Assembly: GCA_902555585.1 (NCBI GenBank)
Contig: CACDSY010000001.1
Location: 124,001-188,000, forward strand
Length of the DNA stretch: 64,000 nucleotides
Reading direction: 5' to 3'
Origin: an uncultured Pelagibacteraceae bacterium
GTDB lineage: Bacteria > Pseudomonadota > Alphaproteobacteria > Pelagibacterales > Pelagibacteraceae
How positions within the stretch are numbered: the first letter of the stretch is position 1; each line of letters starts with the position of its first letter. Made by a program: the position numbers and the translations under genes. The notes under the pieces were generated by a model. The model was not told where the DNA came from, ran no database searches, and was given only the letters and a program-made list of their open reading frames with translations. Positions 1 through 9,074 of the stretch are shown one piece after another.

Positions 1-396
1 TTGAATGATAGCAATATACCAAATGGTAATAGTGTTTATCTACTAATTTCAAATAAATTATATTCAATTACAAATGATAAAATATGGTCTGAAAGAAATG
101 AGGTTCTTAAAAAATCATTTCATCAGGTTTTAAACTCTTATTATTCACAAATGTTTAGCTTTATTAAAACCCTAGATATTTGCGATAATAGCTTATCATT
201 CACTTTCAGCGGAACATCACAGTCTGTTAGGGAAATGCAGCTTTATTTACAAAAAGAATATCTAGGAATTGCAACATTTGTTTACCAATTAAATAATGAT
301 ACAAAACCAAGTGTTATTATATGTAAAAACCAAACTTGTTCTAACAAATTAACTAGTATAAGTGAAGCTGTTGAATATCTAAGTAAGAGTGATTAA
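1..396 (+). CDS. YyaL/DUF255-type thioredoxin-domain protein, C-terminal part
   Basis: The reading frame is already open at base 1, so this is the tail (131 residues) of a longer gene that starts left of the window. The segment IPNGNSVYLL near residue 6 and the final CKNQTCSNKLTSISEAVEYL resemble the end of the large YyaL/SPATA20 family, which has an N-terminal thioredoxin-like DUF255 domain and a glycoside-hydrolase-like (alpha/alpha) barrel; the family usually ends in a Cys-x-x-x-x-Cys segment followed by an 'EAL'-like helix, as here. The biochemical role of the family is not settled. It lies 9 bp before gshA in the same direction. The assignment rests on two short motifs, so it is likely rather than certain. 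Confidence 0.65.
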   Translation: MNDSNIPNGNSVYLLISNKLYSITNDKIWSERNEVLKKSFHQVLNSYYSQMFSFIKTLDICDNSLSFTFSGTSQSVREMQLYLQKEYLGIATFVYQLNNDTKPSVIICKNQTCSNKLTSISEAVEYLSKSD

Positions 397-405
397 ATCA
401 TTAAT

Positions 406-1695
406 ATGAATAAAGATAATATAATAGATCATTTTAAATCAGGAATTAAGGAGCCTATTAATACTAAAATTGGTGTCGAGCACGAAAAATTCCTTTTCTA
501 TAAAAAGAATAATAAAAGAATTAATTATTCTACAATTAAAGAGATTTTCAAAATTTTATATGAATTTGGCTGGAAACCATCATATGAAGGCGAGAATGTT
601 ATAGCGTTAAATAAAGATAATAAGAGTATAACTTTAGAACCAGGTAATCAAATTGAGCTTGCAGGTGCTCAATTAAATAATATTCATGAAGTATGCTCTG
701 AAGCTAATAATTATTTGTTTGAGCTTAAACAAGTTGTAGAAAAATTAGATTTAAAAATAGTAAGTGCTGGATTTGATCCAATATCTAAGTTGTCTGAAAT
801 TCCAAACAATCCTAAAAAAAGATATGAAGTAATGACAAAGGATATGCCTAAAGGTGGATCGCTAAGTTTAGACATGATGTATAGAACATCTGGGACACAG
901 TTAAATCTAGACTACACATCTGAAGATGATTTTATAAAAAAGTTTAAATTAGCAAATAGTTTGGTTCCATTAAGTATTGCACTTTTTGCAAACTCATCGA
1001 TTGTTGAGAAAAAAGATAGTAAATACTTATCATACCGATCTAAAGTATGGCAAGAAACATCCAGAGGTGGTCTTCCAGAAATATTTTTAGAAAATGTAAA
1101 TTTTGAAAAATATGCTGATTTTGTAATGGATTATCCAATACTGTTTTTATTAAAAGATGATAAATATTTATCTGGTAAAAATTATAAATTTTCTGATTAT
1201 ATGAACGGTAAAATTAAAGAAATAAATAAATCTTTACCAAGTATTGACGATCTTGGATTGCATTTAAGCACTATATTTACAGAGAATAGATTAAAACAAT
1301 ATATTGAATTAAGATCTATGGATACTTGTGGTTGGAATTGCATATGTGCAGGTCCTGCTTTTTTCACTGGTCTCTTATATGGTAATTTAGACGAAGCATT
1401 AGAATTTATTTCAAAATGGGAAAAGAAAGATTTATTAAATGCGTATAAAAATGCACCTATGAAAGGACTTGATACAAATTTAATGGGTAAAGATATGATT
1501 TATTGGATCTCCAACTTGTTAAAAATTGCTGAAAAAGGCTTAGAAAAGAGAGATTTTATTGGAAAAAGCGGTACAAACGAAACTAAATACTTGGAACATC
1601 TAAATAAGATTATCAATAATAAAGAAACAGTCGCCAGTCATGTTATAAATAAATTCTCTAAATTTCAAAATTTAGAAGATTTATATGACAAATAA
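406..1695 (+). CDS. gshA: Glutamate-cysteine ligase (GCS2/plant-alphaproteobacterial type)
   Basis: This is the first enzyme of glutathione synthesis, joining glutamate and cysteine with ATP in the cytoplasm. The 429-residue product has the family signatures GVEHEKF (23-29), EPGNQIELAG (78-87) and RTSGTQLNLDY (160-170), the last two forming part of the glutamate and Mg-ATP site in plant and proteobacterial enzymes. Length is close to the usual 430-460 residues. The ATG at 406 follows the previous gene by 9 bp, and the stop overlaps the start of gshB by 11 bp, so the two glutathione genes are translationally coupled. Nothing looks damaged. Confidence 0.93.
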   Translation: MNKDNIIDHFKSGIKEPINTKIGVEHEKFLFYKKNNKRINYSTIKEIFKILYEFGWKPSYEGENVIALNKDNKSITLEPGNQIELAGAQLNNIHEVCSEANNYLFELKQVVEKLDLKIVSAGFDPISKLSEIPNNPKKRYEVMTKDMPKGGSLSLDMMYRTSGTQLNLDYTSEDDFIKKFKLANSLVPLSIALFANSSIVEKKDSKYLSYRSKVWQETSRGGLPEIFLENVNFEKYADFVMDYPILFLLKDDKYLSGKNYKFSDYMNGKIKEINKSLPSIDDLGLHLSTIFTENRLKQYIELRSMDTCGWNCICAGPAFFTGLLYGNLDEALEFISKWEKKDLLNAYKNAPMKGLDTNLMGKDMIYWISNLLKIAEKGLEKRDFIGKSGTNETKYLEHLNKIINNKETVASHVINKFSKFQNLEDLYDK

Positions 1696-2611
1696 AATAA
1701 TAGGAATACAAGGTGATAAATTAGATAAAATTAACATATTATCTGACACATCAATATTTTTAGCTCATGAAGCTCAGAAACTAGGATATAACATATTTTA
1801 TTATACTCCTTCAAACTTATCCATTATCAAAAATAAAACATATGCAAATGGGATATTTGTAAAATTTAATTATGAAAAAAAAAAATTTTATAAAATTTAT
1901 AAAAAACAAAAAATTGATCTTGAAAATCTTAAATTTATTTTAATTAGGCAGGATCCTCCATTTAATTCAGAATATTTAATAACTACTCTTATTTTAGATG
2001 GCTTAAAAAAAGTAAAAGTAATAAATAATCCAACTGCTATCAGAAATGTATCAGAAAAATTATACTCAAAGCATTTTATCAAATTTATGCCTAATACTTT
2101 GTTTTCAAATAATATAGAAGAAATTAAGAAATTTTATAAACAAAACAAAAGTATGATTATGAAACCCATTAATGGATATGGCGGTAATCAAATTCATCTC
2201 ATTAAAAATAAGTTTAATAAAAAACTTATTACAAATTTTTTAAATAAAAATGGTCATTCAATGTTTCAAAAATTCTTAAAAAATATATCTAAAGGAGATA
2301 AGAGAGTTTTTATTATTAATGGTAAAGTATGTGGAGCAATCTCAAGAGTTCCAAAAAAAGGTTCATATTTGAGCAATATGAGCAAAGGTGCTTTACCTAA
2401 ACTTACAAAACTTACAAAACTAGAATTAAAAGTTTCAAAAATTATTGGAAAAAAATTAAAGAATGATAATATTTACTTTGCTGGAATTGACTTCATAGAT
2501 CAGAAACTAAATGGAGATATTAATGTTACTTCTCCTACTGGATTAAAAACGTACTATGACCTTTCTAAAATTAATCTTGCCAAGATATTTTGGAAGGGTT
2601 TAAGAGCTTGA
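1685..2611 (+). CDS. gshB: Glutathione synthetase
   Basis: The product adds glycine to gamma-glutamylcysteine using ATP. It is an ATP-grasp protein of 308 residues with RQDPPF (88-93), the NNPTAIRNVSEKL segment (114-126), the glycine-rich ATP-binding MKPINGYGG (159-167) and the C-terminal NVTSPTG motif near residue 281, which is diagnostic for GshB. The start overlaps the end of gshA by 11 bp. It is slightly shorter than the E. coli enzyme (about 316) but all recognisable motifs are there. Confidence 0.95.
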   Translation: MTNKIIGIQGDKLDKINILSDTSIFLAHEAQKLGYNIFYYTPSNLSIIKNKTYANGIFVKFNYEKKKFYKIYKKQKIDLENLKFILIRQDPPFNSEYLITTLILDGLKKVKVINNPTAIRNVSEKLYSKHFIKFMPNTLFSNNIEEIKKFYKQNKSMIMKPINGYGGNQIHLIKNKFNKKLITNFLNKNGHSMFQKFLKNISKGDKRVFIINGKVCGAISRVPKKGSYLSNMSKGALPKLTKLTKLELKVSKIIGKKLKNDNIYFAGIDFIDQKLNGDINVTSPTGLKTYYDLSKINLAKIFWKGLRA

Positions 2612-3483
2612 ATAAATTATCAGATCAAAAGAAAGGTTCGCTACTAGCCTTCGTTGCTGTAATGTTCATTACACCTGACTCATTACTTATCAGGCTTTCA
2701 GACATAGAAACATGGGGGATGCTTTTTTATAGAGGAGCCATACCTTTCTTTATAGTCTTAATTGGACTACTACTATTTTATAGGCAAAATTTTATTAATG
2801 CCTTTTTAAAAGTTGGTACAGTTGGTATATTTTACGCAATTAGCTTTTCTATTTGTAACATCACTTTCATTGTCTCTATTCAAAATACTAATGTAGCCAA
2901 TACGTTGATTATGATTGCTTTAGCCCCAATGCTTTCCGCAATACTTGGGGCAATATTCTTAAAAGAAATGCCTAGTAAAGGGACTTGGATCGCCATTTTC
3001 ATTACATTTTTAGCGGCTTTATTTATTTTTTATGACTCGCTTCAAGTCGGTAATCTTTTTGGGAATATAATGGGATTTGTTACAGCTGCAGGATTAGCTG
3101 TGAATGCAGTTCTTATTAGATATGCTAAAGATAGAGATCTTTTGCCTTCTGCTGTAATGGGCAAATTAGGAGTGGCAATATTTGCTTTCTTTTTTGTTGA
3201 AAACTTTAATTTAAATGGAACCGATCAAATTTACATACCAGTAATGTGCATTATTTGTGTAGCCCTACCTTTTGTTTTAGTAACAATCGCACCAAGATTT
3301 ATACCAGCAGAGGAAGTAAATCTATTTTTCTTATTAGAAACAATAATAGGTCCAATTTGGGTTTGGTTAGTTGTTAAAGAGCAGCCAACCCTTGAGACAA
3401 TTATTGGAGGTGCCGTGATCATAATCACTTTAGGCATCCACTCCTTTATTAAACTAAAAGAGCCTGAAAAAATTATTAATTAA
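2608..3483 (+). CDS. EamA/DMT-family transporter
   Basis: A predicted inner-membrane protein with about ten transmembrane helices in two EamA repeats, as in drug/metabolite exporters; the substrate cannot be read from sequence. I prefer the TTG at 2608 because a GGAAGGG ribosome-binding site lies 9 bp before it; an upstream TTG at 2590 would give six more residues and a longer overlap with gshB. The segments IETWGMLFYRG and TNVANTLIMIALAPMLSA match the sister proteins at 16700-17605 and 32207-33085, so these three are paralogues. Its place directly after gshB could mean export of a thiol-related compound, but this is only a guess. Confidence 0.85.
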   Translation: MNKLSDQKKGSLLAFVAVMFITPDSLLIRLSDIETWGMLFYRGAIPFFIVLIGLLLFYRQNFINAFLKVGTVGIFYAISFSICNITFIVSIQNTNVANTLIMIALAPMLSAILGAIFLKEMPSKGTWIAIFITFLAALFIFYDSLQVGNLFGNIMGFVTAAGLAVNAVLIRYAKDRDLLPSAVMGKLGVAIFAFFFVENFNLNGTDQIYIPVMCIICVALPFVLVTIAPRFIPAEEVNLFFLLETIIGPIWVWLVVKEQPTLETIIGGAVIIITLGIHSFIKLKEPEKIIN

Positions 3484-3524
3484 TTTCTTGATTTAATATC
3501 AAATCATCCATAGATAGCAAAATT

Positions 3525-4844
3525 ATGGAAAAGATACTTAAAAACTCCTGGGCATTATTCACGGGCATGGGTCTAATTATGATAGCTCATGGATTTCAAG
3601 TTTCTTTACTTGGAGTAAGAGCTGTTCATGAAAGTTTCAGCTTAACAGCAACCGGCTTTATGTTGTCAGGATATTTTGTAGGCTATTTTATTGGAGCAAA
3701 AACAGTTCCAATTTTAGTATCAAGAGTTGGTCATATAAGAGTATTTGCTGCTTTTGCTTCAATTGCTTCTATCGTTGTTTTAGTTCACTCTATAATCATC
3801 AATCCATTTACATGGTTTGTATTAAGAATTGCCTCAGGTTTTTCAATGGTATGTTTATATACAATTGCAGAAAGCTGGTTAAACGACCGAGCAAGCAATA
3901 AAAATAGAGGAAGTGTTTTATCAATTTATATGATTGTTCTTTACGCATCCATGGCGATTGGAATGTTTTTTTTAAACTTCAGTAAGCCAGAAAATTTTCA
4001 GCCGTTTATACTTGTTTCTTTATTCATGTCACTTTCACTTGTTCCAATATTATTAACTAAGAAAAAACCGCCAAAATTTAAAAAAATTATAGGAATGAAA
4101 ATTAAAGAACTTTATGAAGCCTCCCCTTTTGGAATGGTAAGTGCACTTTTATGTGGGATTTGTCACTCTGCAATGTTTGCTTTAATTGCTGTTTATGCAG
4201 CGTCAATGAATTTTAGTATTTTTGAAATTTCTTTTGTAACGTTTTTAATTGCAATTTCTGGCGCTGTTTCCCAATGGCCGATTGGTAAACTATCAGACAT
4301 TTATGACAGAAGAACAGTCACCGTATATTCCACATTTGCATCGGCTTTCTTTGCGTTATGTGCAATTTTTTCAGTGGGTACGATGCATTTACCTGAAGGT
4401 TTGGCGAGCTCAAAGTTTTGGTTCTATATTTTTACAGGCTTATATGCTTTCTTTAGTCTTCCTATGTTTGCATTAATATTTGCTCACACTAATGATTTTA
4501 TAGCTAAAGAAAAATTTGTAGCCGCAGGTGCAGGTTTGCAATTTACCTTTGGAATGGGTGCAATTAGTGGACCTTTTTTATGTTCTATGTTTATGGATTT
4601 TATAGGAGAGAATGGTTATTTTATATTTCTAATTATATTTCACTGTTTAATAGGAGCATATGGAGTTTACAGGATGAAAGTTAGAGAGGTTGTTGAAAAC
4701 CCTGACTCTCAATTCACACCTCTTCCTACAACAATAACACCTATTGGCTTAGAACTTAATCCAGCGACAGTGCCTATCGAAGACCCAATAAAACCAGTAG
4801 GAACCGAAGAAACAGTTATTGTAGAGAATAACCCTTCCCAATAA
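3525..4844 (+). CDS. MFS transporter (YcaD-like)
   Basis: A 439-residue inner-membrane carrier with about twelve hydrophobic helices. The sequence from SGYFVGYFIGA through RIASGFSMVCLYTIAESWLNDRA and the loop GKLSDIYDRRTVTVYS resembles the YcaD group of the major facilitator superfamily. Substrate is unknown. The last 45 or so residues after the final helix form a hydrophilic tail rich in proline and threonine, which is not a usual part of the fold. It begins 41 bp after the upstream EamA gene and may share its transcript. Confidence 0.85.
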   Translation: MEKILKNSWALFTGMGLIMIAHGFQVSLLGVRAVHESFSLTATGFMLSGYFVGYFIGAKTVPILVSRVGHIRVFAAFASIASIVVLVHSIIINPFTWFVLRIASGFSMVCLYTIAESWLNDRASNKNRGSVLSIYMIVLYASMAIGMFFLNFSKPENFQPFILVSLFMSLSLVPILLTKKKPPKFKKIIGMKIKELYEASPFGMVSALLCGICHSAMFALIAVYAASMNFSIFEISFVTFLIAISGAVSQWPIGKLSDIYDRRTVTVYSTFASAFFALCAIFSVGTMHLPEGLASSKFWFYIFTGLYAFFSLPMFALIFAHTNDFIAKEKFVAAGAGLQFTFGMGAISGPFLCSMFMDFIGENGYFIFLIIFHCLIGAYGVYRMKVREVVENPDSQFTPLPTTITPIGLELNPATVPIEDPIKPVGTEETVIVENNPSQ

Positions 4845-4871
4845 TTAAAATCTTATTTAAAACTTTTATTC

Positions 4872-4880
4872 TGCTAAAAT
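4872..4880 (+). promoter_or_regulatory. Candidate extended -10 promoter, start site at the ATG
   Basis: TGCTAAAAT is an extended -10 element six bases before the ATG at 4886, without a Shine-Dalgarno sequence between. Transcription would begin at or within a base or two of the ATG, giving a leaderless message. No good -35 hexamer is visible. Confidence 0.35.
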
Positions 4881-4885
4881 AGTTT

Positions 4886-5896
4886 ATGACTAAAACTATA
4901 AATCTTGGAATATTGGGTATTGATCATGGTCATATCTTCGACATGCTTGATGAGATGCTTAAAGAGGGATGTAGTTGTAATTATTTTTGGACTGAAGGGT
5001 CCCCGTTAACTTTAGATGAATTTAGAAAAAAATATCCTCAAATTAAAAGATTAGATAATAAAAGCGATATTTTAAACGACGATACAATTGATATGATTTT
5101 AATTTCATCAATTCCTAAAGATAGAGCAAATCTATCTATTGCCGCAATGAAAGCTGGGAAAGATGTCATGGTTGACAAGCCTGGATGTACAACTCTTGAG
5201 CAACTTAACAATCTAAAACAAACTGTTAAAGAAACCGAAAAAATTTGGTCAATTAATTTTTCAGAAAGATTTCATGTAGCCGCTGTTACAAAAGCTGAAG
5301 AGCTAGTCGCTGAAGGTAAAATCGGTAAAGTTAAACAAACAATTGGTACTGGTCCCCACAGGCAAGGTAATTATGAAAGACCAGATTGGTTTTATGATCG
5401 TGATAGTTATGGTGGAATAATAACAGATATAGGCTCACATCAAATTCACCAATTTTTAGTATTTACAAATTCAAGTGAAGCTAAAGTAAATCATGCGTTA
5501 GTTGAAAATACGACTAAGAAAGAATTTGCTGGTTTTCAAGATTTTGGGGAAGTTAATCTTACTGGAAATGGTGGTCATGGATATGTTCGTTTAGATTGGT
5601 TTACTCCTGATGCACTTCCTACTTGGGGAGATGGGAGGTTATTTATTCTGGGTGATAAAGGTTTTATTGAAATTAGAAAATACACAGATTTAGCAAAATC
5701 TGAAAAAGGAAATCAACTATTTTTGGCAAATAATGATGAAGTCCAACATATTGACTGTTCGAATGTAAAACTCCCCTACTTTGCTAATTTAATTAAAGAT
5801 GTTTTAAATAGAACTAATAATGCTTGTTCGCAAGAACTTACCTGCTTATCAATGGAACTAGCAATTAAAGCTCAAGAATTAGCAGAAAAAAAATGA
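4886..5896 (+). CDS. Gfo/Idh/MocA-family oxidoreductase
   Basis: A soluble NAD(P)-dependent dehydrogenase of 336 residues. The N-terminal Rossmann fold begins GILGIDHGH, with a histidine-rich turn in place of the standard GxGxxG; DKPGC near residue 93 corresponds to the family EKP motif whose lysine takes part in catalysis, and ITDIGSHQIHQF corresponds to the conserved GG-x-D-x-x-x-H substrate region. Members act on sugars, inositols and related polyols; the substrate here is unknown. The stop overlaps the next oxidoreductase gene by 4 bp, so the two probably serve one pathway. Confidence 0.85.
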   Translation: MTKTINLGILGIDHGHIFDMLDEMLKEGCSCNYFWTEGSPLTLDEFRKKYPQIKRLDNKSDILNDDTIDMILISSIPKDRANLSIAAMKAGKDVMVDKPGCTTLEQLNNLKQTVKETEKIWSINFSERFHVAAVTKAEELVAEGKIGKVKQTIGTGPHRQGNYERPDWFYDRDSYGGIITDIGSHQIHQFLVFTNSSEAKVNHALVENTTKKEFAGFQDFGEVNLTGNGGHGYVRLDWFTPDALPTWGDGRLFILGDKGFIEIRKYTDLAKSEKGNQLFLANNDEVQHIDCSNVKLPYFANLIKDVLNRTNNACSQELTCLSMELAIKAQELAEKK

Positions 5897-6966
5897 AAAA
5901 ATATCAGGTAGCAATAATAGGAACTAATATTGGAGCTAAACATTTTGAAGATTTCCAAAAAGTATCAGACCGATTTAGTGTTCATACATTGTGTGGTTTA
6001 ACAAGAGATGCAATAGATAAAATATTGGCGTCAAATAATGATACTAAAATGTCATTAAACTTTGATGATGTATTAAAGGTGAAGGAAATAGATATAATTG
6101 ATATTTGTCTCCCACCCCATTTACATTTTTCTGCGTGCAAAAAATCTCTTGAAGCTGGAAAGCATGTAATTTGCGAAAAACCATTGGTTTCAAGTCTTAA
6201 GGAAATTGATGAGCTAGAAAATATTAGTAAAGAAACAGGAAAGATAATTTTTCCTGTATTCCAATATAGGTATGGATTAGGATTTTCAAAATTTAAGTCA
6301 CTAATAAAGTCAGGACTTGCAGGAAAACCTTTAATCGCCTCATTAGAAACTCATTGGAATAGAGGAAAAGATTATTACTCAAAACCTTGGCGAGGTACTT
6401 GGGATGGTGAGCAAGGAGGAGCAATTTTAAGTCATTCAATACATATTCATGACTTGGTGAGTATGATACTAGGACCAGTTTCAAATGTATTTGCAAAATT
6501 AACAACAAGAGTAAATAATATAGAAGTCGAAGACTGTGCATCTTTATCAATTGAAATGGAAGATGGAACACTGGTCACTAGCTCAATCACCCTTGGTGCA
6601 GCAAATGATACCAGTAGACTAAAATTCTGTTTTGATGGACTGACAGTAGAATCGGGAGCATCTCCAGATAAACCTTATAATCCAGCTGATGATGAATGGA
6701 TATTTTTACCAAGAGCTCCTATTTCACAAAGTCAAATTGATGAAGTATTGTCAAAAGTCGAAAAACCTAAATCATGGTATGCAGGAATGTTTAATGAAAT
6801 AGCCAACAAACTTGATGGAAAAGTTAGTGATGAAGTAACTTTATTGGATGCTAGAAAATCTTTAGAATTTGTAACAGCTGTTTACAGTTCATCAAGACAA
6901 AATAAAAGTATCAAACTTCCAATTACTAATGACAATCCTTTGTACAGTTCCTGGTTACCAAAATAA
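5893..6966 (+). CDS. Gfo/Idh/MocA-family oxidoreductase
   Basis: A second member of the family (357 residues), coupled to the preceding one through an ATGA overlap. It has the N-terminal nucleotide-binding segment AIIGTNIGAKHFE, the conserved EKPL lysine motif near residue 98 and the histidine-rich GAILSHSIHIHDL in the substrate domain. Two different paralogues in tandem suggest successive steps on one sugar or cyclitol, or a heteromeric enzyme. The gene converges on the hydroxyacid dehydrogenase with no gap. Confidence 0.87.
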   Translation: MKKYQVAIIGTNIGAKHFEDFQKVSDRFSVHTLCGLTRDAIDKILASNNDTKMSLNFDDVLKVKEIDIIDICLPPHLHFSACKKSLEAGKHVICEKPLVSSLKEIDELENISKETGKIIFPVFQYRYGLGFSKFKSLIKSGLAGKPLIASLETHWNRGKDYYSKPWRGTWDGEQGGAILSHSIHIHDLVSMILGPVSNVFAKLTTRVNNIEVEDCASLSIEMEDGTLVTSSITLGAANDTSRLKFCFDGLTVESGASPDKPYNPADDEWIFLPRAPISQSQIDEVLSKVEKPKSWYAGMFNEIANKLDGKVSDEVTLLDARKSLEFVTAVYSSSRQNKSIKLPITNDNPLYSSWLPK

Positions 6967-7992
6967 TCAATAACCTAATTTAGGATCGACTTGATTATGT
7001 AAATTTTTTTTATCAATAAATAGTATTAAATTCTTGAAGAACTTTTCTAAAACCATTTCAATATAATTTCCTTTGCTATCTGAAGATATATGAGGTGTAA
7101 TTACTAAATTTGGAGTGTCCCAAAATTTAGAATTTCTGTTTATGGGCTCTTCTGAAAAAACATCTAAAATAGCACCAGCAATTTCATTTTTTTTTAATTT
7201 TTTTCTTAGATGCTCATAATCCATCACAGATTGGCGACCAATATTAACAATTCCGCAAGTAGCTTTAAGAACATCTAATCTTTTCTTATTTATTAATCCT
7301 TTTGTTTCATTTGTTTCTGGAACAGCTAAATAAAGAAAATCAGCCTCAGGTAAGACTTCATCAATCCTATCAAATGTTATAACTTTTGAACAACCTTCAA
7401 CTGCTCTACCCCTTCTGTTTACCCCAATAACTTTTGCTCCTAATGAGCTTATATGTTTAATCATTGACCCACCTAATGATCCAGTGCCTACCACTACAAC
7501 TTTTTTACTATCAATTGGGTTACTTAATAAAGTTACAAAATCTTTTTTTTTTTGATTAGTAATTATTCTTGTCATATGGTTTTGAAGCATCAAAACACTC
7601 ATTAATCCGAATTCACCTGCTTTTTTTGAATGTATTCCACTACTATTTGTTAAAACTAAATCTTTTTTAAGCCAATTAAATGGATAAAGATGATTAACAC
7701 CCGCTGACACAATATGTATCCATTTTAAATTTGGTGCAATTTTACTTAGATTATTTGTTGGAAAATTCCATGTAAGCAAAATATCTGCATCTTTCATTGA
7801 AGATTTCCAATTATCATCATCCCAGTCAACAATATATGAAATCTTATCTTTTATATCAGAATATTTATTGAGAAAATTCTCAAATAATTCTTTAGGGACA
7901 CTACTATTTTTTTCGCCTTCTAAATCGCATGGCAAAGAACCTTTTTTCCAGTGATTATTTCTTATATGAATTTTAATTTTACCTTTGGACAT
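6967..7992 (-). CDS. D-isomer-specific 2-hydroxyacid dehydrogenase
   Basis: A cytoplasmic NAD(P)-dependent dehydrogenase of 341 residues, interconverting a 2-hydroxyacid and a 2-oxoacid. The cofactor loop is VVGTGSLGGS (167-176), and the catalytic Arg-Glu-His set is visible as R253 (NIGRQS), the glutamates of DVFSEEP (281-282) and H301 (TPHIS). VNRRGR after the Rossmann turn suggests a preference for NADP. The overall shape resembles the GhrA/hydroxypyruvate-phenylpyruvate reductase group. It converges with the Gfo/Idh/MocA pair and may belong to the same catabolic route. Confidence 0.87.
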   Translation of the reverse strand: MSKGKIKIHIRNNHWKKGSLPCDLEGEKNSSVPKELFENFLNKYSDIKDKISYIVDWDDDNWKSSMKDADILLTWNFPTNNLSKIAPNLKWIHIVSAGVNHLYPFNWLKKDLVLTNSSGIHSKKAGEFGLMSVLMLQNHMTRIITNQKKKDFVTLLSNPIDSKKVVVVGTGSLGGSMIKHISSLGAKVIGVNRRGRAVEGCSKVITFDRIDEVLPEADFLYLAVPETNETKGLINKKRLDVLKATCGIVNIGRQSVMDYEHLRKKLKKNEIAGAILDVFSEEPINRNSKFWDTPNLVITPHISSDSKGNYIEMVLEKFFKNLILFIDKKNLHNQVDPKLGY

Positions 7993-8089
7993 TTAAAATT
8001 AAAATATACTAAAATTTTAAAAATTATAACAATGATTAAAGAAGGTTGTTCTCATAAAAAAATGTAATATTGTACAGAATATTAAAATT

Positions 8090-8575
8090 ATGCCTTCATT
8101 TGATATAATAAGTAAAATTAATTATCAAGAATTTGACAATGCTCTTGCAAATTGTTTAAGAGAAATTGCGAACCGATATGATTTTAAGGGACTTAATATT
8201 TCAATTGAAAGAAAAGATAAAATAATAACTACAATAGCGCCAGATGAATTAAAATTAAAACAAGTAAATGAATTGTTACAAGTTCATCTTATAAGAAGAA
8301 AAGTAGATCCAAGAGTAATAATCATTAAAAATTCAGAGGGTGCAGCTGGTGGAAGCATTAGACAAGTCAGTGAATTAGCAGAGGGCATTAGTCAAGAAAA
8401 TGCTAAGAAGATTATTGCTGATGTAAAAAAACTGAAACTTAAAATTCAAATTAAAATTCAAGGAGAAGAATTAAGAGCTCAAGGAAAAAAAAGAGATGAC
8501 CTTCAAGAAGCAATATCTGCTATACAAGATATTGATATAGGACTTCCAATCGAATTTATAAACTTTAGAGATTAA
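8090..8575 (+). CDS. yajQ: YajQ-family nucleotide-binding protein
   Basis: The 161-residue product begins MPSFDIISKINYQEFDNAL and has RYDFKG near residue 33, both typical of YajQ, a small two-domain protein that binds nucleotides (in some bacteria cyclic-di-GMP) and is thought to help regulate gene expression. Length agrees with the family (about 160-165). A short membrane-peptide gene follows 6 bp later. Confidence 0.93.
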   Translation: MPSFDIISKINYQEFDNALANCLREIANRYDFKGLNISIERKDKIITTIAPDELKLKQVNELLQVHLIRRKVDPRVIIIKNSEGAAGGSIRQVSELAEGISQENAKKIIADVKKLKLKIQIKIQGEELRAQGKKRDDLQEAISAIQDIDIGLPIEFINFRD

Positions 8576-8581
8576 TCAAAT

Positions 8582-8704
8582 ATGATTGAAATCATTTTGG
8601 GTATATTCGTTATTGTTGTCGTAGGTTTTTATTTATTTAGACCTACTTCAAAGCAAGAAGAGAAAGATTTGAAATCTAAAAATAATTGGCGTGGTGGATT
8701 CTAA
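8582..8704 (+). CDS. Small single-pass membrane protein (40 aa)
   Basis: An ATG only 6 bp after yajQ opens a 40-codon frame. The first 20 residues are strongly hydrophobic (IILGIFVIVVVGFYLFR), followed by a charged tail ending NWRGGF, a layout common for small membrane proteins. I do not recognise a family. Its tight spacing with yajQ and clean hydrophobic/charged split favour a real gene. Confidence 0.55.
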   Translation: MIEIILGIFVIVVVGFYLFRPTSKQEEKDLKSKNNWRGGF

Positions 8705-8759
8705 AAAAAACTATAACCAGAACTAGAACAAGGTGAGATAAATTTGTTGAAAAATTTTA

Positions 8760-8789
8760 TTGATTGGAAATTTGTTGAACTTATATTAT
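8760..8789 (+). promoter_or_regulatory. Candidate sigma-70 promoter for the 85-aa protein
   Basis: TTGATT (8760-8765) and TATTAT (8784-8789) are separated by 18 bp, with transcription expected near 8796. An AGAAAGGA ribosome-binding site lies just before the ATG at 8817. A repeat of AAATTTGTTGA occurs at 8740-8750 and 8768-8778, the second inside the spacer. Confidence 0.5.
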
Positions 8790-8816
8790 CTTAATTAATT
8801 TAAGAAAGGAAAAACT

Positions 8817-9074
8817 ATGAACTTTGTTGGAACAACAACATATCAAGGAACTAAAAAAGATGCAGATGAATTATACAGTATGTTTAAAGATGATCTTGCA
8901 AAATGTACATCATCATTTGAATGGGCACACATTCGTGAAGGTAAAATGATTTTTATTGCAAATGTAACAGATGAAGAAAAATTTTATGCCTTATTTGAAG
9001 ATCAAAGATCTAAAGACTGGAACGCAAAGTTTAATGCTAAAGATGAAGCTTGGAAACTTGAGAAAATAATGTAA
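8817..9074 (+). CDS. Conserved-looking small protein of unknown function (85 aa)
   Basis: A soluble, charged 85-residue protein starting MNFVGTTTYQGTKKD and ending EAWKLEKIM. There is no signal peptide, membrane helix or cysteine pair. It has a good ribosome-binding site (AGAAAGGA) and its own candidate promoter, so it is very likely expressed. It marks the left border of the repeat region around the restriction cassette. The shape, with a repeated K/E-rich strand-helix pattern, resembles small ferredoxin-fold proteins, but that is impression only. Confidence 0.7.
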   Translation: MNFVGTTTYQGTKKDADELYSMFKDDLAKCTSSFEWAHIREGKMIFIANVTDEEKFYALFEDQRSKDWNAKFNAKDEAWKLEKIM

